Assembly: GCA_046081125.1 (NCBI GenBank)
Contig: JBJTVH010000094.1
Location: 1-64,000, forward strand
DNA length: 64,000 nt
Source of the DNA: JBEIFW01 sp046081125
Lineage (GTDB): Bacteria > Actinomycetota > Acidimicrobiia > Acidimicrobiales > Ilumatobacteraceae
Direction of reading: 5' to 3'
Position 1 is the first letter of the stretch. Each line of letters opens with the position of its first letter. Made by a program: the position numbers and the translations under genes. Below are positions 16,640-25,385 of the stretch, piece by piece. The notes below the pieces were generated by a model. The model searched no databases. It saw only the letters and a list, made by a program, of their open reading frames with translations, and was not told where the DNA came from.

Positions 16640-17307
16640 ATCGTGTCGATGATCCGGAGCTCCTCGCCCTGGGCGCCGATCATCGCCCGGGCGAAGGCGC
16701 GCACCTCGGTGGTCTCGGCGTGGTCACGAGCGAATTCGGCCATGTGGATCCCGCCTTCGTGGTGGCCCCGCAGGGCCTGCAGGAAGAACACGTCGGCCTG
16801 CCGGCCGGACCACGACGCGAGCTGTGCGAGGTCGGTGTCGCTGATCTGCCCGGGCATCGGGTGACCGGCCATGCCCATCCAGGCCATCGGCTCGCGGTCG
16901 CCCTCGATCGGCTGCCCCCACCGGCCGAGCCACGCGGTCATGACGCCGATCTCGGCCTGTTGGTCGAGCAGGACCCCGGCGGCGAGGCGGCGCACCGCCG
17001 GGTCGTGGGTGTCGCGAGCGCGGTCGACGGCGGCGAGCGCGAGTTGCACCGCCTGCGCGTGGTGCACCCGCATGTCCTGCAGGAACCCGACGTCGACGCT
17101 GCGTGCGCCGGGATGGTCGGGCCGCGAGGTCCAGGCATACGCAGCGGCCATCCCCAGGAAGACCAGCGCTGCGCCGAGCACCGCGAGCCGCCACCGGCTG
17201 TGCCACCACGGCTCGCCGGGATCGCCCGGATCATCACCGGGGTGGCCCGGGTCCTCCAGCGGGGGAGGTGCGTCACCGGCACGGGGAGGTTCGAGCACGG
17301 AGGTCAC
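16615..17307 (-). CDS. DUF305 membrane-anchored protein
   Basis: 230 residues. Pro/Gly/Asp-rich cytosolic start, one transmembrane helix (about residues 41-60), then an exported DUF305 four-helix domain. It shows the family's repeated metal-like motifs: DMRVHHAQAV and LRGHHEGGIHMAE, with a Met-rich stretch MAWMGMAGHPMPG. DUF305 proteins (such as CopM) have been tied to copper or silver handling. The His/Met pattern fits periplasmic or surface metal binding, but the role here is inferred. GTG start with a leaderless TAGGCT promoter. Confidence 0.83.
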   Translation of the reverse strand: MTSVLEPPRAGDAPPPLEDPGHPGDDPGDPGEPWWHSRWRLAVLGAALVFLGMAAAYAWTSRPDHPGARSVDVGFLQDMRVHHAQAVQLALAAVDRARDTHDPAVRRLAAGVLLDQQAEIGVMTAWLGRWGQPIEGDREPMAWMGMAGHPMPGQISDTDLAQLASWSGRQADVFFLQALRGHHEGGIHMAEFARDHAETTEVRAFARAMIGAQGEELRIIDTILRRLGGV

Positions 17308-17313
17308 CCGAGG

Positions 17314-17319
17314 AGCCTA
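17314..17319 (-). promoter_or_regulatory. -10 box TAGGCT, leaderless start of the DUF305 gene
   Basis: TAGGCT on the minus strand, six-base spacer, then GTG at 17307; no Shine-Dalgarno. Confidence 0.55.
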
Positions 17320-17359
17320 CGAGTTGCGGGGGTCCGATCCCGGCCGGTAGGACCGGTCT

Positions 17360-17590
17360 GTGGCCGTTCCGATCAGCATTCCCAAGCTCGGTGTCTCGAT
17401 GACCGAGGGCACCCTCGTCGAATGGATGGTGCCCGACGGGGCGACGGTCGCACCGGGCGACGTGCTCTACCGGATCGAGACCGACAAGGTCGAGAACGAC
17501 ATCGAAGCCCCGGTGGCCGGTGTCGTGCGTCAGAGCGGCCTCGAGGGCGAGACGTATCCGGTCGGCACGCAGATCGGTTCGATCGAATAG
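17360..17590 (+). CDS. Stand-alone lipoyl/biotinyl carrier domain
   Basis: 76 residues making exactly one lipoyl domain: begins PISIPKLGVSMTEGTLVEW, as in 2-oxoacid dehydrogenase E2 subunits. The modified lysine is Lys43 in ETDKVEND, and the second half is APVAGVV. No catalytic E2 domain follows. It may be a free carrier for a multienzyme complex encoded elsewhere. It sits five bases upstream of the PAC2 gene, so they are probably co-transcribed. The functional link is unclear. Confidence 0.88.
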   Translation: MAVPISIPKLGVSMTEGTLVEWMVPDGATVAPGDVLYRIETDKVENDIEAPVAGVVRQSGLEGETYPVGTQIGSIE

Positions 17591-17595
17591 CGCCG

Positions 17596-18444
17596 ATGCC
17601 CGAACTCGTCTGGTCGGGCCGTGCCGAAGGCGCCGTCCGACCGATCGTTGCGGTCGCACTGCGCGGCTGGTTCGACGCGGCGGCCGCCGCAACGACCGCG
17701 TGCGCCCGGGCGATCGACGGCGGCGAGGCGCTGGCCAGCATCGATCCCGAGCGGTTCTTCGATTTCTCCAAGGAGCGCCCGCAGGCCGTGATCGTCGACG
17801 AGGAGCGCACGGTGTCCTGGCCGGCGAACGAGTTCGTGTTGCGGCGCACGGGTTCCCGTCACGACCTGGTGGCGTGTGCCGGTGTCGAACCGCATCTGCG
17901 GTGGCGGACGTTCGCGGAGTTGGTGGCCGAGGTCGCAGCCACGGTCGGCGCGGAACTGGTCGTCACCCTCGGCGCCCTGCCCGCCCTGGTGCCCCACTCA
18001 CGGGCCGTCCCGGTGACCGCGAGCACCCAGGATCGTGCGCTCGCCACCCGACTTGGTCTCGACCCCCCGAGCTACGAGGGCCCGACGGGCGTCGTCGGAC
18101 CGCTGCACGATCTGCTCGGCCAGCGCGGCATGCCGGTCGCTTCGCTGCGGGCGCTGGTCCCGCACTACGTCTCGGGCGCGGACAATCCGAAGGCGGCCAT
18201 GGCGCTGCTCGAGCGGTTGGAGCGCCTGTGCGGGAGCCCGCTCGGCGCCGGCGGTCTCACCGGCGCTGCGATCGAGTGGGAGGCACGGGTGGAAGCGGCC
18301 GTCGTGGCCGACCCGGCGGCGCGTGCGCACGTGCGGCAGTTGGAGCGCCAGCACGACGCGTCTCGTCCGGTCCCCTCGGGCGACGAGTTGGCCGCCGAGC
18401 TCGAGGCGTTCCTGCGCGAGCAGGACGGAGACGAGCCGTTCTGA
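17596..18444 (+). CDS. PAC2-family protein (proteasome assembly chaperone-like)
   Basis: 282 residues matching the actinobacterial PAC2 family, homologous to eukaryotic proteasome assembly chaperone 2 and archaeal relatives. Recognisable: early VALRGWFDAA, the central VTLGALPALVPHSR and LVPHYVSGADNPKAAMALLERL. The acidic C-terminus (EQDGDEPF) is normal for actinobacterial members. The function in bacteria is not established. With bpa in the same window it hints at an intact proteasome system, but they are 12 kb apart. Confidence 0.83.
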   Translation: MPELVWSGRAEGAVRPIVAVALRGWFDAAAAATTACARAIDGGEALASIDPERFFDFSKERPQAVIVDEERTVSWPANEFVLRRTGSRHDLVACAGVEPHLRWRTFAELVAEVAATVGAELVVTLGALPALVPHSRAVPVTASTQDRALATRLGLDPPSYEGPTGVVGPLHDLLGQRGMPVASLRALVPHYVSGADNPKAAMALLERLERLCGSPLGAGGLTGAAIEWEARVEAAVVADPAARAHVRQLERQHDASRPVPSGDELAAELEAFLREQDGDEPF

Positions 18445-18473
18445 CCGTCGGGCCACACTCGGCCCGACGGTCA
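18442..18473. terminator. Bidirectional hairpin between PAC2 and acyl-CoA dehydrogenase genes
   Basis: Thirteen perfect pairs (18442-18454 with 18461-18473), loop ACACTC; the left arm includes the PAC2 stop codon. Confidence 0.8.
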
Positions 18474-18486
18474 GCCCGCGCTGCGG

Positions 18487-19767
18487 TCAGCCCTTGCGAG
18501 CGAGGCGCTGGGCCTCGCTGAACGGCACGTCCTTGTCGACGCGAGGTTCGGCCGGCAGGCCGAGCACCCGCTCGCCGATGATGTTGCGCTGGATCTCGTC
18601 GGAGCCGCCGGCGATGCGGTAGCCCGGCGCGCCGAGCACCTGCTCGGACCAGCCGTAGGTGCCCCATTCGCCGGTGTCGGCGATCAGGCGGGGCCCGAGG
18701 ATCTGCGACACCGCATCGGACGTGCGGCGCATGTTCGCCGTCCACATCAGCTTGCCGAGCGAGCCCTCCGGACCGGGGGTCTGCCCGGCCTTGAGCGCGG
18801 CTGCCGCCCGCCGGTTGGTGAACTGCGCCACCTTGCCGTGCATGTAGAGGTTGGCCAGCGTCCGGCGGATCACCGGGTCCTCGGCGCGTCCGAGGTGGCG
18901 CGCCGTGGCGAGCACCATCTTGAACCCGCCGCCCATGCTCGAACCACCGCCGGAGTGGTCGCGCTCGAAGCCGAGGCAGGTGAGCGCAACGCGCCAGCCG
19001 TCGCCCACGCCGCCGAGGCGCCACTCGTCGGGGATGCGGGCGTCGGTGAGGAACACCTCGTTGAAGCAGGCGCCGCCCGACATCTGCCGAATCGGTCGCA
19101 CCTCCACGCCGGGATGGTCGAAGGGCACCATGAACGCCGTGAGGCCCTTGTGCTTGGGCACGTCGAAGTCGCTGCGGGTGATCGCCAGGCCCCAGTCGGC
19201 GAAGCGGGCGCCCGACGTCCAGACCTTCTGGCCGTTGAGGATCCACTCGTCGCCGTCGCGCGTTGCGCGGGTGGTGAGCGAGGCCAGGTCGCTGCCGGCG
19301 GACGGCTCGCTGAACAGCTGGCAGCCGAGCAGGTCCATGCGCATCAAGGGCTTCACCCACTTCGCCACCTGCTCGGGCGTGCCGTAGGCGCCGACGGTCG
19401 TGGCGATGAGGCCCATGGAGGTGGGCGGAAGCTCGCCGGCGCTCGGGGTCTCGACCCGAGCCTCCTCCTGGTTCCATGCCCGGGTGTAGGTGCGGGGCAG
19501 ACTGCGGCCGCCGAGCTTCTCGGACCAGGACAACATTGCGTACCCGGCGTCGAATTTCTTTTGCTGCCAGGACCGGTACGCCTCGAGCTTGGTCCGCTCT
19601 TCTTCCTCGGTGAGGTTGTAGAAGACGGCGACGTCGAATTCGCCGACGCCCCACGCGATCTCGGCGTCCTCCTCGGACTCCGTGCGCACCACACGGGCCG
19701 GCGCATTGCGCTCGAGCCACGCACGGGCTTCGAGTCGGAACTCTTCGAGGTCGGGCAACTCGGGCAT
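18487..19767 (-). CDS. Acyl-CoA dehydrogenase
   Basis: 426 residues, FAD-dependent alpha/beta desaturation of an acyl-CoA. It shows SWSEKLGGRSLP, FSEPSAGSDLASL (flavin contact), GQKVWTSGARFADW, and the C-terminal GGSDEIQRNIIGERVLGLP. GGGGAGG with a six-base spacer marks ATG 19767. It is divergent from the liv-type transport operon. That suggests a shared catabolic role, for example uptake and activation of a branched or aromatic acid, but this is inferred. Confidence 0.9.
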   Translation of the reverse strand: MPELPDLEEFRLEARAWLERNAPARVVRTESEEDAEIAWGVGEFDVAVFYNLTEEEERTKLEAYRSWQQKKFDAGYAMLSWSEKLGGRSLPRTYTRAWNQEEARVETPSAGELPPTSMGLIATTVGAYGTPEQVAKWVKPLMRMDLLGCQLFSEPSAGSDLASLTTRATRDGDEWILNGQKVWTSGARFADWGLAITRSDFDVPKHKGLTAFMVPFDHPGVEVRPIRQMSGGACFNEVFLTDARIPDEWRLGGVGDGWRVALTCLGFERDHSGGGSSMGGGFKMVLATARHLGRAEDPVIRRTLANLYMHGKVAQFTNRRAAAALKAGQTPGPEGSLGKLMWTANMRRTSDAVSQILGPRLIADTGEWGTYGWSEQVLGAPGYRIAGGSDEIQRNIIGERVLGLPAEPRVDKDVPFSEAQRLARKG

Positions 19768-19853
19768 GGTCCGCCTCCCCTGGGGGACGTCTGATCGGCG
19801 CTCGAACGATAGGTCACGAAGCGGCCACTTCCCGATCTGCGGCGTATTGGTGG

Positions 19854-19882
19854 TTGCTGTGACGGGCGTCTATCGCTACTGT
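19854..19882 (+). promoter_or_regulatory. Promoter of the liv-type operon
   Basis: TTGCTG (19854-19859), 17-base spacer, TACTGT (19877-19882). This is one of few places in the window with both a -35-like and a -10 element at standard spacing. The leader carries the GGGGGAGG Shine-Dalgarno. Confidence 0.5.
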
Positions 19883-19916
19883 CCGGCGACACTCGATCTC
19901 AGGGGGAGGTATTCGG

Positions 19917-20678
19917 GTGGCGCTCCTGTCCGTCGACGACGTATCCGTGCGATTTGGCGGCATCGTCGCTCTCGACCGCCTGTCGTTCCACATCGATCAG
20001 GGCGAGATTCTCGGTCTGATCGGTCCGAACGGCGCGGGCAAGACGACGATGTTCAACGTCATCAGCCGCATCTACAACCCGACGGAAGGGCAGATCTCTT
20101 TCGACGGCAAGGACCTCCTACAGGCCCGGGCCGACACGATCTCGCGGGTCGGGATCATGCGCACCTTCCAGAACCTCGCGCTGTGGCCCTCGATGACCGT
20201 GCTGCAGAACGTGATGCTCGGGGCCCACACCAAGGGCCGGGTGAACATGATCACCTCCATGCTGCGCATCGGGGTGCGCAAGGAGGAGCGGGAAATCTCG
20301 GAGAAGGCCTATGGGATCCTCGAGGATCTCGGGATGGCCGAGCTCGCCTTCCGGCCGGCCGCCGGCCTGCCGTACGGCACGCTCAAGCGCATCGAGCTCG
20401 CCCGAGCCCTCGCCGGTGACGCCAAGCTCCTGATGCTCGACGAGCCGGCCGCCGGGCTCACCCACGTCGAGGTCGACTCGCTCGGCGAGCTGGTGAAAGA
20501 ACTGCGCGACCGCTACTCACTCACCGTGCTGCTCGTGGAGCACCACATGTCGATGGTCATGAGCATCTCGGAGCGGATCGTCGTGCTGGACTTCGGTCGC
20601 AAGATCGCCGAGGGCGTGCCGGCCGACATCGCCCGGGATCCGAAGGTGATCGAGGCCTACCTCGGGAGCGCAGCATGA
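19917..20678 (+). CDS. livG: Branched-chain-type ABC transporter ATPase (LivG-like)
   Basis: 253 residues. First gene of a five-gene uptake operon. Walker A GPNGAGKTT, signature PYGTLKRIELARAL (degenerate LSGGQ, usual for LivG), Walker B LLMLDEPAAGL and the switch His in LLVEHHMSM. Powers import with LivF, LivH and LivM. GTG start with GGGGGAGGT upstream. The substrate cannot be read: many actinobacterial operons of this kind carry aromatic or steroid-derived acids or amides, not leucine. Confidence 0.9.
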   Translation: MALLSVDDVSVRFGGIVALDRLSFHIDQGEILGLIGPNGAGKTTMFNVISRIYNPTEGQISFDGKDLLQARADTISRVGIMRTFQNLALWPSMTVLQNVMLGAHTKGRVNMITSMLRIGVRKEEREISEKAYGILEDLGMAELAFRPAAGLPYGTLKRIELARALAGDAKLLMLDEPAAGLTHVEVDSLGELVKELRDRYSLTVLLVEHHMSMVMSISERIVVLDFGRKIAEGVPADIARDPKVIEAYLGSAA

Positions 20679-21391
20679 CCGAGCGAGTGCTCGACGTGAG
20701 CGGGCTCGAAGCCGGCTACGGCCAGATCAAGGTGCTGCGCGGCATCGACCTCCACGTCGACAAGGGCGAGGCCGTGGTCGTGCTCGGCGCCAACGGTGCG
20801 GGCAAGACCACGACCCTGCGGGCCATCTGCCAGATGATCGCCACGAAGGGCTCCGTCAAGGTGCGCGGCAAGGAGATGATCGGCCGCTCCACACCCGACG
20901 TCGTGCGGGCCGGGGTGGCCCACGTGCCCCAGGGGCGCGGCACCTTCCCGGACCTGAGCGTCGAGGACAACCTCGAGGCCGGGGCCTTCGTCCGCAAGGA
21001 CAAAGCCGGTGTGCGCCAGGACCGCGACCTGTGGTTCTCGGTGTTCCCCCGTCTGGGCGAGCGCCGTGCGCAGCTTGCGGGGAGCCTCTCGGGCGGCGAG
21101 CAACAGATGCTCGCCGTCGCCCGGGCGATGATGTCCCGGCCCGAACTGCTGCTGCTCGACGAGCCGTCGCTCGGCCTCGCGCCGATCATCGTGCAGGACC
21201 TGTTCCGCCGCTTCGGCGAGATCAACAAACAACAGGGTGTGACCATGCTGGTCGTCGAGCAGAACGCCAACTTGGCCTTCGGTCTCGCCGATCGCGCCTA
21301 CGTCCTCGAAGCAGGTCAGATCGCACTGTCGGGCAGCGCGGCCGAACTGCGCGAGGACGACGCCGTCCGCAAGGCCTACCTCGGGTACTAG
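20675..21391 (+). CDS. livF: Branched-chain-type ABC transporter ATPase (LivF-like)
   Basis: 238 residues, the second ATPase of the importer. Walker A GANGAGKTT, signature LSGGEQQMLAVARAM, Walker B LLLLDEPSLGLAP, switch region VVEQNANLA. It overlaps LivG by ATGA, so translation is coupled. LivF and LivG normally form the heterodimeric motor. Confidence 0.92.
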   Translation: MTERVLDVSGLEAGYGQIKVLRGIDLHVDKGEAVVVLGANGAGKTTTLRAICQMIATKGSVKVRGKEMIGRSTPDVVRAGVAHVPQGRGTFPDLSVEDNLEAGAFVRKDKAGVRQDRDLWFSVFPRLGERRAQLAGSLSGGEQQMLAVARAMMSRPELLLLDEPSLGLAPIIVQDLFRRFGEINKQQGVTMLVVEQNANLAFGLADRAYVLEAGQIALSGSAAELREDDAVRKAYLGY

Positions 21392-21400
21392 GAGACCATC

Positions 21401-22477
21401 GTGGCCACTGAAACCTCGTCGGAATCCGCCGGCACCACCGCAGTGGTGGCCAAGGCGAACGAGCAGATCGGAGGGGCGTACCGAGCGCTGGAAGCCTTCT
21501 CCGCGAAACGGGTGCGGAACCTCGGCATCCTGCTCGCTGTCGTCGTCGTGTTCAGCGTGTACGCCATCACGCAAGACGGCGGGAGGATCTACCTGCAGCG
21601 CATCTTCGACAGCTTGAACAACGGCTTCGTGTACGGCGCGGTCGCGATCGCGCTCGTGCTGATCTACAAAGCGACCGGCGTCATCAATTTCGCCCAGGGC
21701 GAGATGGCGATGTTCGGCACGTTCCTCATGATCGACCTGCACGACTACCGGGGCCTCCCGGTGTGGCTGGCGATCCTCGGGGCCATGGTGATCAGCGCTG
21801 CCGGTGCCGCGGGGATCGAGCGGACCCTGATCCGTCCGTTCGACCCGACCAACCACCTGTCGATCACGATGGTGACGCTGTCGATCTTCTTCATCATCAA
21901 CGGTCTCGTCCCCGTGCTCTACGGCATCGACCCCGAAGCGGTGCCCACGCCGTTCCCGGGGGCGAAGGACGACTTCTTCAACCTCTTCGGCGTCCGGATC
22001 CGCTACGAGAACCTGGGGATCTGGATCACGGTGGGACTCGCCGTGCTCCTCATCTCGTTGTTGCTGAAACGGACCAAGATCGGTCTCGCCTTCCGCTCGG
22101 TGTCGTCCAACCTCGAGTCGAGCCGACTGGTGGGCATCTCGACGGGTCGTACGCTGCAGTTCGGGTGGGCCCTCGCCGCCGCCGTCGGCACGCTCGCCGC
22201 ATGCCTGGTCGCACGGTTCAACCAGCCCGTCGACTTCAACTTCATGGGCAAGGTGCTGATCTTCAGCTTCGCCGCCGCCACCCTGGGCGGGCTCGACTCC
22301 GTGCTCGGTGCCGTGATCGCCGGCCTCATGGTCGGGGTGGCCGAGACCATGCTCGGCGGGTACGTGGAGCTGATCGGCTCGGAACTGGCGCTGCTGGTGG
22401 CCCTCGCGATCATCGTGGTCGTGCTGGTGGTCCGGCCGTCGGGGTTGTTCGGTTCGAAGAAAGTCGAACGGGTCTAG
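21401..22477 (+). CDS. livH: Branched-chain-type ABC permease (LivH-like)
   Basis: 358 residues. A hydrophilic N-terminal extension of about 40 residues, then eight or so membrane helices. The family segments ATGVINFAQGEMAMFG and the coupling region FRSVSSNLESSRLVGI are present, as is FSFAAATLGGLDSVLGA. The N-terminal extension is longer than in E. coli LivH. GTG start after GGAG. Confidence 0.9.
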   Translation: MATETSSESAGTTAVVAKANEQIGGAYRALEAFSAKRVRNLGILLAVVVVFSVYAITQDGGRIYLQRIFDSLNNGFVYGAVAIALVLIYKATGVINFAQGEMAMFGTFLMIDLHDYRGLPVWLAILGAMVISAAGAAGIERTLIRPFDPTNHLSITMVTLSIFFIINGLVPVLYGIDPEAVPTPFPGAKDDFFNLFGVRIRYENLGIWITVGLAVLLISLLLKRTKIGLAFRSVSSNLESSRLVGISTGRTLQFGWALAAAVGTLAACLVARFNQPVDFNFMGKVLIFSFAAATLGGLDSVLGAVIAGLMVGVAETMLGGYVELIGSELALLVALAIIVVVLVVRPSGLFGSKKVERV

Positions 22478-22486
22478 GGGAGCGCC

Positions 22487-23674
22487 GTGCCTATCCAGCT
22501 CACGCAGAACACACCCAAGCACCGCGCCTATCTGGCGGTCGCCTGGGCGATCGCCGCCATCGTCCTGGTGTCGATCCCGGCGCTGTTCGGCCAGATGTTC
22601 GGGCTCATCGCTCCGGTCAACATCGACCGCATGACCGAGACGATGTGCTACGCCGTGGCGATCCTCGGGCTGAACCTGCTGATCGGCTTCTCCGGACAGC
22701 TCTCGATCGGCCACTCGGCGTTCGTCGGCATCGGGATGTACACGACGGCGATCCTGGTCGCCGATCACGACTGGCCCTACCTGCTCACCTTCGTCGTCGC
22801 GGTGCCGCTGTGCTTCCTCGTCGGCGTCGGTCTGGGGATACCCGCCCTACGTATCAAGGGCCTCTACCTCGCGGTCGTCACCCTGGCGGTCGGCGCAGCG
22901 TTCCCGACGCTCGTGCGCAAGTTCGAGTCGGTCACGGGTGGTTCCAACGGCCTGGTGACGAAGTCCAAGTGGGATCCGCCGTCATGGACGCCGTGGGACC
23001 GCAACGACTACGGCCGTTCGGCCTGGATGTACTTCACGATCCTGGCGATCACGATCGTGATGTTCGTCCTCGCCCGCAACCTGATCCGCAGCCGGGCCGG
23101 TCGCGCCGTGATGGCGATCCGGGACAACGAGATCTCGGCGTCGGTGGCCGGGGTGAACCTGCCGCTCTACAAGACGATGATCTTCGGGGTGTCCGCCGCC
23201 TTCGCCGGCGTGTCGGGCGTGATGTTCACGATGTACAAGCAGCAGGCGACCGACACGTTCCCGGCGATCGACCTGTCGATCATCCTCGTGGTGGGCCTCG
23301 TCGTCGGCGGTGCGGCCACGATCTCGGGCGCCGTGCCCGGTGCGCTGCTGCTCGTCTGGGTCGTGCGCACCATGCGTGACGCCGCGTCGAGCGGCAACCT
23401 CAAGGTGTTCGGCGTCGAGCTGTTCAGCGTCGATTTCCTCAAGAAGCGCGAGGGCGGTGGCCAAGTGGCCACCATCCTGCTCGGGATACTGCTGCTGGTG
23501 GTGGTGTTCGTCCTACCGGGCGGGACCATCGACGGCCTGCGCCGGCTGCGCGCCAAGTTCGTCCAGGTGCTGCCGAACCCGTCGTGGTTGGCGCACCGAC
23601 AGCAGACCGCTGCGAACCCCGCCTCTGCGGGCTCGCCGGCAGGATCCTCCGGACAGCCCGATCCGGTGCGATAA
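22487..23674 (+). CDS. livM: Branched-chain-type ABC permease (LivM-like)
   Basis: 395 residues. Second permease, with ten or so membrane helices, and the motifs LNLLIGFSGQLSIGHSAFVG and RAVMAIRDNEISASVAGVN (ATPase-coupling loop). An insert of about 20 residues follows SGNLKVFGVELFSVDFLKK before the last helix. The C-terminal tail is Ala/Ser/Pro-rich. GTG start, nine bases after livH. Confidence 0.9.
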   Translation: MPIQLTQNTPKHRAYLAVAWAIAAIVLVSIPALFGQMFGLIAPVNIDRMTETMCYAVAILGLNLLIGFSGQLSIGHSAFVGIGMYTTAILVADHDWPYLLTFVVAVPLCFLVGVGLGIPALRIKGLYLAVVTLAVGAAFPTLVRKFESVTGGSNGLVTKSKWDPPSWTPWDRNDYGRSAWMYFTILAITIVMFVLARNLIRSRAGRAVMAIRDNEISASVAGVNLPLYKTMIFGVSAAFAGVSGVMFTMYKQQATDTFPAIDLSIILVVGLVVGGAATISGAVPGALLLVWVVRTMRDAASSGNLKVFGVELFSVDFLKKREGGGQVATILLGILLLVVVFVLPGGTIDGLRRLRAKFVQVLPNPSWLAHRQQTAANPASAGSPAGSSGQPDPVR

Positions 23675-23713
23675 GACATGCAGGGCAACACACGATCCAC
23701 AAGGGGGAGTTCC

Positions 23714-25258
23714 ATGCGGTCACGCAAGTTGGCCACCGCGGCGACGCTGATCGCCGTGAGCGGCCTCGTCGCGGCGGCGTGCGGCGACGACGACTCGGGC
23801 GGCAGCGCCACCACGGTCGCCACCACGGCGGCGGCGACTACGGCGGCAACCACGGCAGCGGCAACCACGACGGCCGGGGTCACGACCACCGCCGGGGCCA
23901 CGACCACCGCAGCCACGGGCGGCGGCGGTCTGGTGGTGCCGGACTACTCGAAGCTCGGCCAGGACGCCACGAACAAGAAGCTCTACAAGGGCACGGGTGG
24001 CTTCTCGATCGACACCTCGAAGTGCCCGTCGGACTGGAATGCGAAGCAGGGGATCACCGACAAGGAGATCTCGTTGTTCATCTCGCTGCCCAAGTCGGGC
24101 CCGCTCGCCGGGTTTGGTCTGATCGCTGACGGCGCCATCAACTACTTCAACTACATCGGTACGACGGGCGGCGTCGGCGGCCGCCAGATCAAGCTCGACG
24201 TCAAAGACGACGTGTACCAGGCGGCCCAGACGAAGACCAACGTCAACGAGGCGCTGCAGACGAAGAAGTACGCAGCGCTGCTCACGATCCTGGGCACGCC
24301 GAACAACCTCGCCATCTGGGACAGCGCCAACGAGCAGTGCATGCCGCAGTTGCTCAACGGCACCGGCGGCGCCGACTGGGGTGACGTCGAGAACCACCCG
24401 TGGACCACGGGCATGCAGCTCGACTACTGGACCGAAGGTTCGATCTGGGTCGACTACCTGAAGAAGACCTACCCGAGCGGCGCCAAGCTGGCGATGATCA
24501 CGTTCAACAACGACTTCGGCAAGCAGTACGCCAACGCGGTGAAGGCCGGCATCAAGGGCACCAACCTCGCGCTCGCGAAGGAGGAGTTGCACGAGGCGAC
24601 CGCCCCGAACCTGACCAACAACTTCACCAACCTCGCTGCGACCAACGCCGACGTGCTGCTGATCCAGACCTCGGGCGCGTTCTGCACCCAGGCGATGGCC
24701 GAGGTGGAAAAGGGCAGCTGGAAGCCGAAGAGCGTGGTGATGTCGGCCACCTGCGGCTCGACGGGTCAGTTCTTCAAGCCGCTCGTGGACCAGGGCCTCA
24801 CCGGCAAGGACACGATCATCGTCGAGACGATCAAGAACCCGCTCGACCCGGTGCTCAAGGATGATCCGTTCGTGAAGCTGTGGGTCGAGCAGACGACCAA
24901 GGGCGGCCTCGATCCCAAGCAGTCGACCTACTTCACCGGATGGGTTTTCGCCTACTACATGACGGAGATCCTGAAGGCCGCCGAAAAGATGCAAGGTGGG
25001 CTCGACCGGGGCAACATCATGGCCGCCGCTCGGTCGATCGTGCTTCCCAAGTCGCCGGTCAACCTGCTCGACACGGGCGTGAAGATGGAGGGTCTGAAGG
25101 ACGCCTACCTCACCGAGTTCGGCCGTCTCGCCAAGTACACGATCACCGATCCGAAGGTGCTCGGGACGTTCGTGCCGCTCGATGAGAAGTCGCTCATCAA
25201 CGTCGAGGGCAAGCTCGGCACCTTCGCCACGGTGAAGAAGGCGTCGGTCGCCGCCTGA
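23714..25258 (+). CDS. livK: Substrate-binding lipoprotein of the liv-type importer
   Basis: About 514 residues. The lipoprotein signal ends at the VAAAC lipobox (Cys near residue 23). An Ala/Thr-rich low-complexity linker of about 45 residues follows, then a periplasmic-binding-protein type 1 domain (from about residue 100) with KEISLFISLPKSGPLAGFG. AAGGGGGAG lies five bases before ATG 23714; an earlier ATG at 23678 has no such site. It captures the ligand at the membrane surface for LivHMGF and is a client of LspA. Confidence 0.9.
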   Translation: MRSRKLATAATLIAVSGLVAAACGDDDSGGSATTVATTAAATTAATTAAATTTAGVTTTAGATTTAATGGGGLVVPDYSKLGQDATNKKLYKGTGGFSIDTSKCPSDWNAKQGITDKEISLFISLPKSGPLAGFGLIADGAINYFNYIGTTGGVGGRQIKLDVKDDVYQAAQTKTNVNEALQTKKYAALLTILGTPNNLAIWDSANEQCMPQLLNGTGGADWGDVENHPWTTGMQLDYWTEGSIWVDYLKKTYPSGAKLAMITFNNDFGKQYANAVKAGIKGTNLALAKEELHEATAPNLTNNFTNLAATNADVLLIQTSGAFCTQAMAEVEKGSWKPKSVVMSATCGSTGQFFKPLVDQGLTGKDTIIVETIKNPLDPVLKDDPFVKLWVEQTTKGGLDPKQSTYFTGWVFAYYMTEILKAAEKMQGGLDRGNIMAAARSIVLPKSPVNLLDTGVKMEGLKDAYLTEFGRLAKYTITDPKVLGTFVPLDEKSLINVEGKLGTFATVKKASVAA

Positions 25259-25300
25259 TCGGCAACTGACCGCTCGAGCACGGGGGACTCCCCGGGCACA

Positions 25301-25332
25301 GCACGGGCCGCCCCCACGGGGGCGGCCCGTGC
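25301..25332 (+). terminator. Terminator of the liv-type operon
   Basis: GCACGGGCCGCCCC, four-base loop CACG, GGGGCGGCCCGTGC: fourteen perfect pairs, 43 bases after the last stop. Confidence 0.85.
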
Positions 25333-25385
25333 CGCGTCCCGGGGCGATGCTCGGAGCCGGTGCCCGCGTGGTGGACTGTCGGGCG

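Noticed and set aside
20657..22768. A 703-codon minus-strand frame across the liv-type operon
   Set aside because: It is antisense to livF and livH with His/Arg/Asp-rich composition; no start context and no recognisable domain.
23808..23940. Ala/Thr-rich stretch as a frameshifted or mobile segment
   Set aside because: It is in frame and sits just after the lipobox, where actinobacterial binding lipoproteins usually carry such linkers.
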